Assembly: GCF_003752025.1 (NCBI RefSeq)
Contig: NZ_RJKR01000008.1
Coordinates: forward strand, 62,001 to 126,000
Length of the DNA stretch: 64,000 bases
Direction of reading: 5' to 3'
Source of the DNA: Curtobacterium sp. PhB115
GTDB lineage: Bacteria; Actinomycetota; Actinomycetes; Actinomycetales; Microbacteriaceae
Each line of letters starts with the position of its first letter. The stretch's first letter is position 1. The notes under the pieces were generated by a model. The model was not told the origin of the DNA. It worked only from the letters and a program-made list of their open reading frames with translations, and searched no databases. The translations under genes were made by a program, and so were the position numbers. Positions 1 to 8,676 of this stretch are shown piece by piece.

Positions 1-382
1 AGTAGTCGAGGCCCTTGACCACGTCGGTCAGGTCGGCGAACGCCTCGCGGAAGATGAACAGCTGCGAGTTGATGTCGTCGATGTCCACCACGTCCGGCGG
101 CTCACCACCGCGGATCGCGGTCGCGAGCTTCGTCACGTACTGCCCGTCGGGCACGGGGGTGAGCTCGACCTGCAGCTTCGGGTTCGCCTTGTTGAACCCG
201 GCCACGGCCGAGGTCAGCCCGGCCTGCGTCGCCGCGCGGCACCAGACGTGCACGGTGCCGGTGGCGTTCCGGCCGAAGCTCGCGGCCTTCGCGTCGACCT
301 TGGGCAGGGTGCCGGAGCACCCGGCCAGGGCGAGGGCTGCCCCGCCGGCGACGCCGCCGACGAGGAACGCTCTGCGGTCCAT
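1..382 (-). CDS. Sugar ABC transporter substrate-binding lipoprotein (N-terminal part)
   Basis: The visible 127 codons are the amino end of an extracellular solute-binding protein; the rest lies beyond the left edge. The ATG at 382 opens a lipoprotein signal peptide: a twin-Arg start (MDRRAFL), a hydrophobic Gly/Ala stretch and a lipobox LAGC with Cys22. The mature part has the usual family-1 binding-protein beginning (VHVWCRA, then VAGFNKANPKLQVEL and PPDVVDID). It starts 4 bases after the GH127 stop, so the two are almost certainly one operon. I infer that it binds arabinose-containing oligosaccharides for an importer whose permeases lie outside the window; the ligand itself is not shown by sequence. 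Confidence 0.85.
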   Translation of the reverse strand, partial: MDRRAFLVGGVAGGAALALAGCSGTLPKVDAKAASFGRNATGTVHVWCRAATQAGLTSAVAGFNKANPKLQVELTPVPDGQYVTKLATAIRGGEPPDVVDIDDINSQLFIFREAFADLTDVVKGLDY

Positions 383-386
383 CAGG

Positions 387-2384
387 TCACCGCGCCAGCG
401 GGAGCCAGACGCGCATCGGCGCGGCTCCGCGGTTCGCCCAGGCGTAGTAGGGAACCGCTGTCGCGGTGACGGCCGGGAGGTCCGGGGTGGCGCCCTGCGA
501 ACCGGCCGCGTCGTCGACGCGGGTCACGTCCACGGCGTGATCCGCGCCTCCAGACCGGGTCGCGTCCAGCCGCTGGTACGGCCACGCTGCCTGCTCGTGT
601 CCGGCAGGGGCGTGACCCGGCACGCGCAGCGTGACGATGCCGTCGAGCAGGTCGTCGCGACGCTCCTCGGTGATCGGCGCGTCCGCGTCGACCGTCAGGT
701 CGTCGACCGTGAAGCCCTGCTGGTCCGCCTGCTCCACCGCGTACACGAGGGGGCCGCGCTCGATGGCGACCTGCCCGCGGGCGGCGTCGATGCGGGTGTC
801 CGCGACGTACCGGTGCGGCGTGGTGTCGAAGGCGAGCTCGACCGTGTCGCCTGCCGACCACTCGCGGTCGATGACGTGCAGCGTGCCGGGCTCCGGTTCG
901 GCGTGACCGTCCGGACCCGTGACGGTCGTCGAGTCGGACCACGCTGGGATCCGCAGGCCGAGCGCGAGGGGGCCGTCCTCGGTGACCGTGACGACCACGT
1001 GGCCGTCGTGCGGGTAGCCGGTCTCGACCGTCACCGGCCCGAGGGTCGCCGTCGCGTACTGGTGGATCTGCAGGCCGCCGTCGGTCGCGGTCGCCAGGTA
1101 GCCGTCGAGGCTCGCGAACGTCCGCATGATGTTCGGCGGGCAGCACGCGCAGTCGAACCAGCCGCGGCGCCCGTGTGCGGGGGAGCGGTTCTCGTCCTGG
1201 TGGGCGTGGTCCCGCTGCTGCAGGGGGTTCACGTAGAAGTACTCGGTCCCGCCGAGGCTCACGCCGGCCAGGAACGCGTTGTACAGCAGACGCTCGATGG
1301 CGTCGGCGTAGACGGGCTTGCCGGTCGCCAGCAGCAGTCGCCAGGCCCACTGGATCCCGCCGATGGCTGCGCAGGTCTCTGCGTAGCCGCGGTCGGTCGG
1401 CAGCTCGTACGGGTCGCCGAACGCCTCCCAGTCCCAGCGGGCCCCGAGGCCACCGGTGATGAACGCCTTCGTCGCCATCATGTCGGCGAACTGCTGCTCG
1501 CTCGCGTCGAGGAGCTCGGTGTCCCCGGTCTCCACCGCGACGTCGACAGCCCCGGCCGCCAGGTACACGGCGCGGACAGCGTGGCCCTCCACCGTCGTGG
1601 CCTGCCGGCTCGGCACACGGTCCGAGAAGTACGTCGGCTCGCCGCCGGCCCGCTCGATGATGCCGTGGCCGCGGGCGTCGACGAACCAGTGCGCCAGGTC
1701 GAGGTAGTCGCGGTTGCCAGTCTCGCGGTAGAGCTCGACGAGGCCCATCTCGACGACGGGGTGGCCGTCGACGTCCTGGGTCTTCGGCGTGCCGTCCGGT
1801 GCGGTGCCGTCGCCGAACGTGCGGACCAGGTGGTCGGCGTTCTTGACGGCGACCTCGAGCAGGCCGGTGTCCCCGGTCGCGCGGTGCTGTGCCACGGCGG
1901 CCTGGTACAGGTGCCCGGCGCAGTACATCTCGTGGCTCCACTTGAGGTCCGTGTACCGCTCGCCCTTCCCCCGGATCTGCTGCACGGAGTCGAGGTAGCC
2001 GTCGTCGGCCTGCGCCTGGGCGTACAGGGCGGTGACCTCGCGCTGCAGTTCCAGCAGGTCGTCGGCGGGTGCGCGCCCGATCTCCCAGGCCACCGCTTCG
2101 AGCCACTTCGTCACGTCGGAGTCCATGAAGATCGGGCCGGTCGCCTCGCCCTCCTCGAGTCCGGCGGCGATCCGCAGGTTCCGGAAGTTCCCTGCGGCCT
2201 CGAGCAGTGCGTACCCGCCGCGCACGGCGTCACGGCCGTTGCGTTCCTGCCGGAGGGCCCAGAAGCCCCCGGTGATGCGGGCGTCCCCGGCCGGCAGCGG
2301 CCGGAGTGCGAGGTGCGCGTCGGCGGTCGGGAGGACCGGGGTCGCGGTGCGTGCCCGGGTGTCCGTCGCGAACGTGGTGGTCAT
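387..2384 (-). CDS. GH127 beta-L-arabinofuranosidase (DUF1680 family)
   Basis: This 665-residue protein is a glycoside hydrolase of family 127, which releases beta-L-arabinofuranose from plant glycans and hydroxyproline-linked sugars. The Cys-zinc active site seen in the family is present: Glu336 and Cys338 in YAETCAAIGG, and Cys414-Cys415 in DCACCPPNIMR, the latter providing the expected nucleophilic Cys. There is no signal peptide, so it should act in the cytoplasm on imported oligosaccharides. The ATG at 2384 is preceded by a strong AGGAGG and was preferred over an upstream in-frame start lacking a ribosome site. It is followed directly by a sugar-binding protein gene and lies 2.3 kb from araBDA, which supports arabinose scavenging. 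Confidence 0.9.
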   Translation of the reverse strand: MTTTFATDTRARTATPVLPTADAHLALRPLPAGDARITGGFWALRQERNGRDAVRGGYALLEAAGNFRNLRIAAGLEEGEATGPIFMDSDVTKWLEAVAWEIGRAPADDLLELQREVTALYAQAQADDGYLDSVQQIRGKGERYTDLKWSHEMYCAGHLYQAAVAQHRATGDTGLLEVAVKNADHLVRTFGDGTAPDGTPKTQDVDGHPVVEMGLVELYRETGNRDYLDLAHWFVDARGHGIIERAGGEPTYFSDRVPSRQATTVEGHAVRAVYLAAGAVDVAVETGDTELLDASEQQFADMMATKAFITGGLGARWDWEAFGDPYELPTDRGYAETCAAIGGIQWAWRLLLATGKPVYADAIERLLYNAFLAGVSLGGTEYFYVNPLQQRDHAHQDENRSPAHGRRGWFDCACCPPNIMRTFASLDGYLATATDGGLQIHQYATATLGPVTVETGYPHDGHVVVTVTEDGPLALGLRIPAWSDSTTVTGPDGHAEPEPGTLHVIDREWSAGDTVELAFDTTPHRYVADTRIDAARGQVAIERGPLVYAVEQADQQGFTVDDLTVDADAPITEERRDDLLDGIVTLRVPGHAPAGHEQAAWPYQRLDATRSGGADHAVDVTRVDDAAGSQGATPDLPAVTATAVPYYAWANRGAAPMRVWLPLAR

Positions 2385-2446
2385 GTCGCCTCCTTGCGAT
2401 GTGACTGGATGCCGTCCCGGTGCGTGCCGCGCGTGCAGCAATTTCG

Positions 2447-2458
2447 GAAAACGGTTTC
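2447..2458. promoter_or_regulatory. Candidate LacI-family operator between GH127 and LacI genes
   Basis: GAAAACGGTTTC is a palindrome with arms GAAA/TTTC around a central CG, with one mismatched pair. This is the architecture of LacI-family operators. It lies in the 175-base divergent promoter region, so the neighbouring LacI protein could control both directions. Binding is inferred only from position and shape. Confidence 0.5.
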
Positions 2459-2559
2459 TGCGGTGGACGTTACGACACCGATCTGCGCCGCGCAAGAGGC
2501 ACTGGGGGTTTTCTGCGTATGCTCATCGTCACGTCCCGCGATCCGGAAAGGAATTTGCC

Positions 2560-3573
2560 GTGACCCTCGAACGCACCGGTGTCGACCGCGGCGCTCAACC
2601 CGTCCGGATCACCGACGTCGCCGCGCTCGCCGGGGTGTCGATCGGTACTGCGTCCAAGGCGCTGAACGGCACCGGGCAGCTCCGTGACTCGACGCGAGCG
2701 CGGGTGAAGGACGCCGCCGAGAAGCTCGGGTTCGTCGGCGACGCCCGAGCCCGCGCGCTGTCCTCCGGCCGCACGTACACCGTCGGCATGATCACCACCG
2801 ACTCGTTCGGCCGGTTCTCGATCCCGGTGCTGCTCGGCGCCGAGGACGCCCTGTCCGCCGGGCAGATGGCCGTGCTGCTCTGCGACACCCGCGACGACCA
2901 CGTCCGCGAAGCCCACTACCTCCGGTCCCTCGCGGCCCGCGGGGTCGACGGCATCATCGTGACCGGACGCTCCGCCGACCCGCGACCACCGATCGACGTG
3001 GCGATCCCGGTCGTGTACGCGTTCACGCCGTCGACCTCGGCGTCGGACGTGTCGATCACCCTCGACGACTCGGCGGGGTCGGCGCTCGTCGCCTCGCACG
3101 TGTTGACGCTCGGCCGGCAGCGGGTGGCGATCGTCACCGGGCCCGAGCGACACCAGTCGGCCGTCCGACGTGTCGCCGGTGCGTCGTCGGTGCTCGGGTC
3201 GCGACTGGTCACCCCGCCGCTGTACGGCGAGTGGTCGGAGCGGTGGGGGCGGCAGGCCGTGGACGTGCTGGCGCGGGAGTCTCCCGACGTCGACGCGATC
3301 GTGTGCGGCAGCGACCAGATCGCGCGGGGCGTGTGCGATCGGCTGCGGGAGACCGGCCGGTCCGTGCCCGGGGACGTCGCGGTCACCGGGTACGACGACT
3401 GGGACGTGATGGCGCTGGCGTCGCGGCCGCCGCTGACGACGGTGGACCTGCGGCTCGAGGAGCTCGGGCGTGTGGCGGGGCGGGCGTTGCTCGACCTCAT
3501 CGACGGAGGCGCGGCGGCCTCGGCCGCGGTGACCCCGTCCCTCGTCGTCCGCGAGAGCACCGCAGGCGCGTAG
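2560..3573 (+). CDS. LacI-family transcriptional regulator (divergent from GH127)
   Basis: A 337-residue LacI-type repressor. Residues about 12-34 form the DNA-binding helix-turn-helix (RITDVAALAGVSIGTASKAL); the rest is a periplasmic-binding-protein-like effector domain ending in the usual LVVRESTA. The GTG start at 2560 was chosen because GGAAAGGA precedes it and the HTH begins soon after. Recognition-helix residues are Ile-Gly and Lys, unlike the two LacI proteins near 52 kb (Leu-Ala/Gly and Asn), so a different operator is expected. Position suggests control of the GH127/binding-protein operon. Whether it also acts at the palindromes before araB is open. Confidence 0.9.
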   Translation: MTLERTGVDRGAQPVRITDVAALAGVSIGTASKALNGTGQLRDSTRARVKDAAEKLGFVGDARARALSSGRTYTVGMITTDSFGRFSIPVLLGAEDALSAGQMAVLLCDTRDDHVREAHYLRSLAARGVDGIIVTGRSADPRPPIDVAIPVVYAFTPSTSASDVSITLDDSAGSALVASHVLTLGRQRVAIVTGPERHQSAVRRVAGASSVLGSRLVTPPLYGEWSERWGRQAVDVLARESPDVDAIVCGSDQIARGVCDRLRETGRSVPGDVAVTGYDDWDVMALASRPPLTTVDLRLEELGRVAGRALLDLIDGGAAASAAVTPSLVVRESTAGA

Positions 3574-3626
3574 CGCGGGTGCGGCGCGGGCCACCGCAGG
3601 CGCGTAGCGCGGGTGCGGCGCGGGCC
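3559..3626. repeat. 34-bp tandem duplication spanning the LacI stop codon
   Basis: The 34 bases 3559-3592, which contain the last codons and TAG stop of the LacI gene, are followed immediately by a second identical copy at 3593-3626. The protein is unaffected because the first copy already terminates it. After the pair come further short GCGTAGC repeats up to 3660. Confidence 0.85.
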
Positions 3627-3660
3627 GCGGGCGCGGCGCGTAGCGCGTAGCGCGTAGCGC

Positions 3661-3809
3661 GGTCACAACACCCCGTCCGCCGTGGTCGAGCGGTCACGAC
3701 TCGTCGCTCGGCGTGCCTCCAGCTGACAGTTCGTGACCGCGCGGTGGGGAGGCGGCGGGGTGTCGTGACCGCACCGGGCGCGGCTGTTCGGAGTGGCACG
3801 GGTTCGGCG
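3661..3809. repeat. 149-bp nested-palindrome repeat, copy 1
   Basis: This element recurs at 3884-4032. It holds an outer inverted pair (GGTCACAACACCCCG near its start, CGGGGTGTCGTGACC at about 3756-3770) and an inner pair built on GGTCACGA and TTCGTGACC. No open frame in it has coding character. A run of GGCGC pentamers follows it at about 3803-3835. Confidence 0.8.
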
Positions 3810-3883
3810 CGGCGCGGCGCGGCGCGGCGCGGCCCGGCCCGGCGCGGTGGCGGTGCCGGTTCGCGTTGCGGTCGGCCCTGAGC

Positions 3884-4032
3884 GGTCACGACACCCCGTC
3901 CTCCGTGCACGAGTGGTCACGAACCGGCGCTCGGCGTGCCTCCAGCTGACAGTTCGTGACCGCGCGATGGGGAGGCAGCGGGGTGTCGTGACCACACCGG
4001 GCGCGGCTGTTCGGAGTGGCACGGGTTCGGCG
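3884..4032. repeat. 149-bp nested-palindrome repeat, copy 2
   Basis: Second copy of the 3661-3809 element, differing by a handful of substitutions. The arms are cleaner here: outer GGTCACGACACCCCG pairs perfectly with CGGGGTGTCGTGACC, and inner GGTCACGAAC pairs perfectly with GTTCGTGACC. Stem matching is better than in copy 1, as expected if structure or dyad symmetry is maintained. Confidence 0.8.
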
Positions 4033-4075
4033 AGCTGGCATGCGCGGCCGCGGGGCGGCGGGGCGGCGGGTCGCC

Positions 4076-4240
4076 GGGACGTGCGCGGCCGCGGGGCGGC
4101 GGGTGGCCGGGACGTGCGCGGGTGTGGGGCGGCGGGTGGTCGGGACGTGCGCGGGTGTGCGGTGGCGGGTGGTCGGGACGTGCGCGGGTGTGGGGTGGCG
4201 GGTGGTCGGGACCTGCGCGGGTGTGGGGTGTCAGTGGGTC
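4076..4240. repeat. 33-bp minisatellite, about five units
   Basis: Units of 33 bases begin with GGGACGTGCGCGGGTGTGGG and repeat head to tail from 4076; the fifth is partial and diverged. Because 33 is divisible by three, the array makes spurious 11-residue repeat proteins in several frames. None has a ribosome site or family match that I recognise. Confidence 0.75.
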
Positions 4241-4379
4241 GCACGTCGTCGTCGCCCTCGTTCGTCGCGCGGTCACGACCTGTCGTGCGTAGGTCGTCGA
4301 CCGGTCAGGAACGGTCGGCTGCAGTTGCTCCGGACGACGGTGCGTGACCGGCCGGGGGAGCTGAGCGGGGTGTTTCGAC

Positions 4380-4620
4380 CGGTGGGGCGGGCGGGGTGGG
4401 GGCAGGCGGGCGAGTGGGACGAGAGGACGGGTGGGACGAGTGGGGCGGGCGGGGCCGGGCGGGGCGGGGCCGGACGGGACGGGGCGGGGCCGGGCAGGGC
4501 CGGGCGGGGCAGTACTGGCGGCGCGGGACGGGCGGGCGAGTGGGACGCGCGGGACTGGCGGGCGAGTGGGACGGGTGGGACGGGCGGGACTGGCGGGCGT
4601 GCGGGGCGCGGGACGACGGG
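4380..4620 (+). other. G-rich strand-asymmetric tract upstream of araB
   Basis: About 240 bases in which the plus strand is mostly runs of three to five G separated by C, A or T (GGGCGGGGCCGGGCGGGGC and similar). The closely spaced G runs satisfy the usual pattern for G-quadruplex formation. It ends about 20 bases before the paired operators of araB. I see no gene here. Confidence 0.6.
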
Positions 4621-4642
4621 CGGCGCGCCGGGCATTGTGCGA

Positions 4643-4676
4643 GTGAGCGCTCACGTGCCAGGATGTGAGCGCTCAC
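4643..4676. promoter_or_regulatory. Two perfect GTGAGCGCTCAC operators before araB
   Basis: The 12-base palindrome GTGAGCGCTCAC occurs at 4643-4654 and again at 4665-4676, 22 bases centre to centre, which is about two helical turns on the same DNA face. The central GCGC dyad is typical of LacI-family arabinose-type operators. The araB start is 28 bases downstream, so a bound dimer pair would block transcription. The cognate regulator is not proven by the sequence. Confidence 0.75.
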
Positions 4677-4704
4677 GAGAACGACGGAGTTCGGGGAGGA
4701 ACGC

Positions 4705-6432
4705 ATGAGTGACGACCGCCGACAGCAGGTCGTGGACGGCCGCACCACACTGGGGATCGAGCTCGGCTCCACCCGGATCAAGGCGTGCCTGGTCGACGAG
4801 GGGCTCACACCCATCGCCGCCGGCTCGTACGAGTGGGAGAACGAGTTCGTCGACGGCCGCTGGACCTACTCCCTCGAGGCGGTCGAGACCGGGCTCCGCG
4901 CCGCGTACGCCGCCCTCGTCGCCGACGTCGAGGCGCAGTACGACGTCCGCCCGAGCACCTACCGTGCCGTCGGCGTGAGCGCGATGATGCACGGCTACCT
5001 GGCGTTCGACGCCTCGGACGAGCTGCTCGTGCCGTTCCGGACCTGGCGCAACACCTCCACGGGACCCGCGGCCGAACGGCTCTCCGAGGCGCTCGGCTTC
5101 AACATCCCGCTCCGCTGGTCGATCGCGCACCTGTACCAGGCCGTCCTCGACGACGAGCCGCACGTGCCGGAGATCGCGAGCGTCACGACGCTGGCCGGCT
5201 ACGTGCACCGACGGCTGACCGGCAGGAACGTGCTCGGGGTCGGTGACGCCTCCGGGGTCTTCCCGATCGAGGGCGGCCCCGTCGACAGCGGCCCCGGCGA
5301 CCCGGGCTCGAAGGACTTCGACCACGCCATGCTCGCCACCGCGCAGGACCTGATCGGTGTGCCGGACCTGCGGGCACTGCTGCCCGACGTCCTCGTCGCC
5401 GGTGAGGACGCCGGCGCCCTCACCGCCGACGGTGCCGCGTGGCTCGACCCCACCGGCACGCTCGAGCCGGGCGCCCCGCTCTGCGCACCCGAGGGCGACG
5501 CCGGCACCGGCATGGTCGCGACGAACGCCGTCGCACCCCGCACCGGCAACGTCAGCGTCGGCACGAGCATTTTCGCGATGGTCGTGCTCGAGCACCCCCT
5601 CGCGACCGCGCACGAGGAGCTCGACGTCGTGACGACCCCGGCGGGCGACGCCGTGGCGATGGTGCACTGCAACAACGGAGCGAGCGAGATCGCGAGCTGG
5701 GCCCGGGTGTTCGGGCGCTTCGCCGAGGCGTCGAGCGCGCGGACCGGCGGCACCCCGCCGGACATCGACTCGGTCTACGCGACACTGCTGGCCGAGGCGG
5801 AGGACGCCGACCCCGACGCCGGCGGCCTGCTCTCCTTCAACTACCTGGCGGGCGAACCCGTCACCCACGTCGAGGACGGCCGGCCCCTGCTGCTCCGCAC
5901 CCCCGACGCGCGCTTCACCCTGGGCAACCTGGTGCGTTCCGAGGTGCACGGCGCGTTCGCCACCCTGGCGATCGGCATGGACGTCCTGCACGGCGAACAG
6001 GTGCAGGTGGACCGGATGACCGCGCACGGCGGACTGTTCCGCACGCCGGGCACCCCGCAGCGCCTGCTCGCCGCGGCACTCCGTGTGCCGATCGCGCTCG
6101 AGGAGACCGCCGGCGAGGGCGGTGCCTGGGGCATCGCCGTCCTGGCCTCGTACCTGGAGCACACCGACCAGCAGCTCGCCGACTACCTGTCCGACACGGT
6201 GTTCGGCGGGGACGCGGTGCACGTGGTGGACCCCGAGCCGAGCGACGTCGACGGGTTCCAGACCTACCTGGCGCGCTACCGGGCCGCACTGCCCGTGCAG
6301 GACGTCGCCGCTGCGGCGACGAGAACCGTCGCGACCACAGCCGCGGCGACCCGCCCCAGCGCGACCACCCACCCGGCCGAGCAGACCGACGGCGCCGACC
6401 CGCGCCTCCAGGCAGAGGAAGTGACCAGATGA
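4705..6432 (+). CDS. araB: L-ribulokinase
   Basis: Phosphorylates L-ribulose to L-ribulose 5-phosphate with ATP, the second step of arabinose use. The 575-residue protein has the FGGY kinase fold: an amino-terminal phosphate-binding motif ([11 protein letters not shown]), sugar-binding YLAFDASDE and RTWRN segments, and a carboxyl FGGY domain with [12 protein letters not shown] and [12 protein letters not shown] Thr/Ala-rich tail of about 40 residues after the fold is low complexity and probably not catalytic. GGGGAGGA precedes the ATG. Its stop overlaps araD by ATGA. Assignment is secured by araD and araA downstream; other FGGY sugars are unlikely in this setting. Confidence 0.92.
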   Translation: MSDDRRQQVVDGRTTLGIELGSTRIKACLVDEGLTPIAAGSYEWENEFVDGRWTYSLEAVETGLRAAYAALVADVEAQYDVRPSTYRAVGVSAMMHGYLAFDASDELLVPFRTWRNTSTGPAAERLSEALGFNIPLRWSIAHLYQAVLDDEPHVPEIASVTTLAGYVHRRLTGRNVLGVGDASGVFPIEGGPVDSGPGDPGSKDFDHAMLATAQDLIGVPDLRALLPDVLVAGEDAGALTADGAAWLDPTGTLEPGAPLCAPEGDAGTGMVATNAVAPRTGNVSVGTSIFAMVVLEHPLATAHEELDVVTTPAGDAVAMVHCNNGASEIASWARVFGRFAEASSARTGGTPPDIDSVYATLLAEAEDADPDAGGLLSFNYLAGEPVTHVEDGRPLLLRTPDARFTLGNLVRSEVHGAFATLAIGMDVLHGEQVQVDRMTAHGGLFRTPGTPQRLLAAALRVPIALEETAGEGGAWGIAVLASYLEHTDQQLADYLSDTVFGGDAVHVVDPEPSDVDGFQTYLARYRAALPVQDVAAAATRTVATTAAATRPSATTHPAEQTDGADPRLQAEEVTR

Positions 6433-7127
6433 CCGACGAGACCCAGCAGGCGGTCGCCACCACCCGCGAACGCGTCGCACGCCTGCACGGCGAACTGGTG
6501 CGCTACGGCCTCGTGATCTGGACCGGCGGCAACGTCTCCGAGCGCGTGCCGGGCACGGACCTGTTCGTCATCAAGCCGAGCGGCGTCTCGAGCGACGACC
6601 TGACCCCCGAGAACCAGGTGGTCTGCACGCTCGACGGTCTGCCGGCCGACGGCTGGGGCAACGAGCACGGCCCGTCGTCCGACACCGCAGCCCACGCGTA
6701 CGTGTACCGGAACATGCCCGAGGTCGGCGGGGTCGTGCACACCCACTCGACGTACGCGACCGCCTGGGCGGCCCGTGCCGAGGAGATCCCCTGCGTGATC
6801 ACCGCGATGGCGGACGAGTTCGGCGGACCGATCCCGGTCGGCCCGTTCGCGATCATCGGCGACGACTCGATCGGACACGGGATCGTCGAGACCCTCAGCG
6901 GCCACCGTTCCCGCGCCGTCCTCATGCAGAACCACGGTGTCTTCACCATCGGCAAGGACGCGAAGGACGCCGTGAAGGCCGCCGTGATGTGCGAGGACGT
7001 GGCACGCACGGTCCACATCGCGAAGCAGGGCGGGGAGACCGTCCCGATCGCGCAGTCAGACATCGATCGACTCTTCGATCGCTACCAGAACGTCTACGGA
7101 CAGAACCCCGAAGGAGCCATGCGATGA
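6429..7127 (+). CDS. araD: L-ribulose-5-phosphate 4-epimerase
   Basis: Converts L-ribulose 5-phosphate to D-xylulose 5-phosphate, feeding the pentose phosphate pathway. At 232 residues it has normal length for this class II aldolase-fold enzyme. Metal-binding histidines are visible in VVHTHST (HxH) and in the later QNHGVF segment; [10 protein letters not shown] is the substrate phosphate region. The start ATG overlaps the araB stop and the end overlaps araA (both ATGA), so the three are translationally coupled. Related fuculose aldolases share the fold, but the araB-araD-araA order settles the function. Confidence 0.93.
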   Translation: MTDETQQAVATTRERVARLHGELVRYGLVIWTGGNVSERVPGTDLFVIKPSGVSSDDLTPENQVVCTLDGLPADGWGNEHGPSSDTAAHAYVYRNMPEVGGVVHTHSTYATAWAARAEEIPCVITAMADEFGGPIPVGPFAIIGDDSIGHGIVETLSGHRSRAVLMQNHGVFTIGKDAKDAVKAAVMCEDVARTVHIAKQGGETVPIAQSDIDRLFDRYQNVYGQNPEGAMR

Positions 7128-8659
7128 CGCAGGAGACCACCGTCGACCCCCAGGCCACACTCGACGGCTACGAGGTCTGGTTCCTCACCGGGTCCCAGGG
7201 CCTGTACGGCGAGGAGACCCTGCGCCAGGTCGAGGAGCAGAGCAAGGCGGTCCACGCGGAACTCGCCGGGCACCTGCCGGTGAAGCTCGTGTGGAAGCCC
7301 GTCCTCAAGGACGCCGACGGCATCCGCCGCGCCCTGATCGAGGCGAGCGCCGACGACAAGGTCATCGGCGTCACCACGTGGATGCACACGTTCAGCCCGG
7401 CGAAGATGTGGATCGGTGGCCTGCAGGCCCTGACGAAGCCGCTGCTGCACCTGCACACGCAGGCGAACGTCACGCTGCCCTGGGCGGACATCGACTTCGA
7501 CTTCATGAACCTCAACCAGGCAGCGCACGGCGACCGGGAGTTCGGCTATGCGCTCGCCCGCCTCGGCGTCCGGCACGCCACCGCCGCCGGCCACGTCTCG
7601 GACCCGCGCGTGCAGCAGCGCGTCGCGAACTGGACCCGTGCCGCAGCCGGTGCCGCGGCCGTCCGTGAGCTGAAGCTGACCCGCTTCGGCGACAACATGC
7701 GGTACGTCGCCGTCACCGAGGGCGACAAGACCGAGGCCGAGATCGAGCTCGGCGTGCAGGTCAATACCTGGGCGGTGAACGAGCTGGCGGCAGCGGTCAC
7801 CGCTGCGGAGGCGGACACCGCGGCGGTCGACGCGCTCGTGGCGACGTACGAGCGCGACTACGACGTCGACCCGTCACTCCGCAGCGACGGCGGCGAACGG
7901 CACGCCGCGCTCCGCGACGGCGCCGCGATCGAGATCGGCCTCCGCACCCTGCTCGCGCAGAACGGGTCCGCCGCCTTCACCACCAACTTCGAGGACCTCG
8001 GCACGCTCAAGCAGCTGCCCGGCCTCGCCGTCCAGCGCCTGATGGCCGACGGCTACGGCTTCGGCGCCGAGGGCGACTGGAAGACGGCCGTCCTGGTCCG
8101 CGCGATGAACGTCGCCGGCGCCGGCCTGCCCGGTGGTGCGAGCCTGATGGAGGACTACACCTACGACCTCACGCCCGGGGCCGAGAAGATCCTCGGGGCC
8201 CACATGCTCGAGGTCTCGCCGACCCTGACCGCCGACAAGCCGACGCTGGAGATCCACCCGCTCGGCATCGGCGGCAAGGACGACCCGGTCCGCCTGGTCT
8301 TCACCGCCGACTCCGGCGAGGCCGTCGTGGTCGCGCTCTCGGACACCCGCGACGGCTTCCGCCTCACCGCGAACGTCGTCGACGTCGTGCCGCCGACTGC
8401 CGCGTTGCCCAAGCTGCCGGTCGGCCGTGCCGTCTGGGAGCCGCGCCCGTCGTTCCCCGTCGCCGCCGAGGCCTGGCTCACCGCCGGTGCCGCCCACCAC
8501 ACCGTCATGACGACCGCCGTGGGCCTGCAGGTGGTCGAGGACTTCGCGACCATGGTCGGCACCGAGTTCCTGGTCATCGACGAGCACACCACCGCCCGCG
8601 GCTTCCGCGACGAGCTGCGTCTCCAGCAGACGTGGCACCGTCTCGACCGCGGCTTCTGA
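7124..8659 (+). CDS. araA: L-arabinose isomerase
   Basis: Interconverts L-arabinose and L-ribulose using Mn2+. The 511-residue length is typical. The catalytic and metal ligands of the family can be placed: Glu in TTNFEDL, Glu in [11 protein letters not shown], His in GAHMLEVSP and His in AAHHTVM. The amino end ([16 protein letters not shown]) is the family hallmark. AAGGAG precedes the ATG, which overlaps the araD stop. It is the last of the three core arabinose genes. Confidence 0.96.
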   Translation: MTQETTVDPQATLDGYEVWFLTGSQGLYGEETLRQVEEQSKAVHAELAGHLPVKLVWKPVLKDADGIRRALIEASADDKVIGVTTWMHTFSPAKMWIGGLQALTKPLLHLHTQANVTLPWADIDFDFMNLNQAAHGDREFGYALARLGVRHATAAGHVSDPRVQQRVANWTRAAAGAAAVRELKLTRFGDNMRYVAVTEGDKTEAEIELGVQVNTWAVNELAAAVTAAEADTAAVDALVATYERDYDVDPSLRSDGGERHAALRDGAAIEIGLRTLLAQNGSAAFTTNFEDLGTLKQLPGLAVQRLMADGYGFGAEGDWKTAVLVRAMNVAGAGLPGGASLMEDYTYDLTPGAEKILGAHMLEVSPTLTADKPTLEIHPLGIGGKDDPVRLVFTADSGEAVVVALSDTRDGFRLTANVVDVVPPTAALPKLPVGRAVWEPRPSFPVAAEAWLTAGAAHHTVMTTAVGLQVVEDFATMVGTEFLVIDEHTTARGFRDELRLQQTWHRLDRGF

Positions 8660-8676
8660 GGGGCACGGACCGTACG

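Noticed and set aside
3663-4654. Pro/Arg-rich open frames in both directions in the spacer before araB
   Set aside because: They are produced by the 149-base and 33-base repeats, have no ribosome site, and run across the araB operators.
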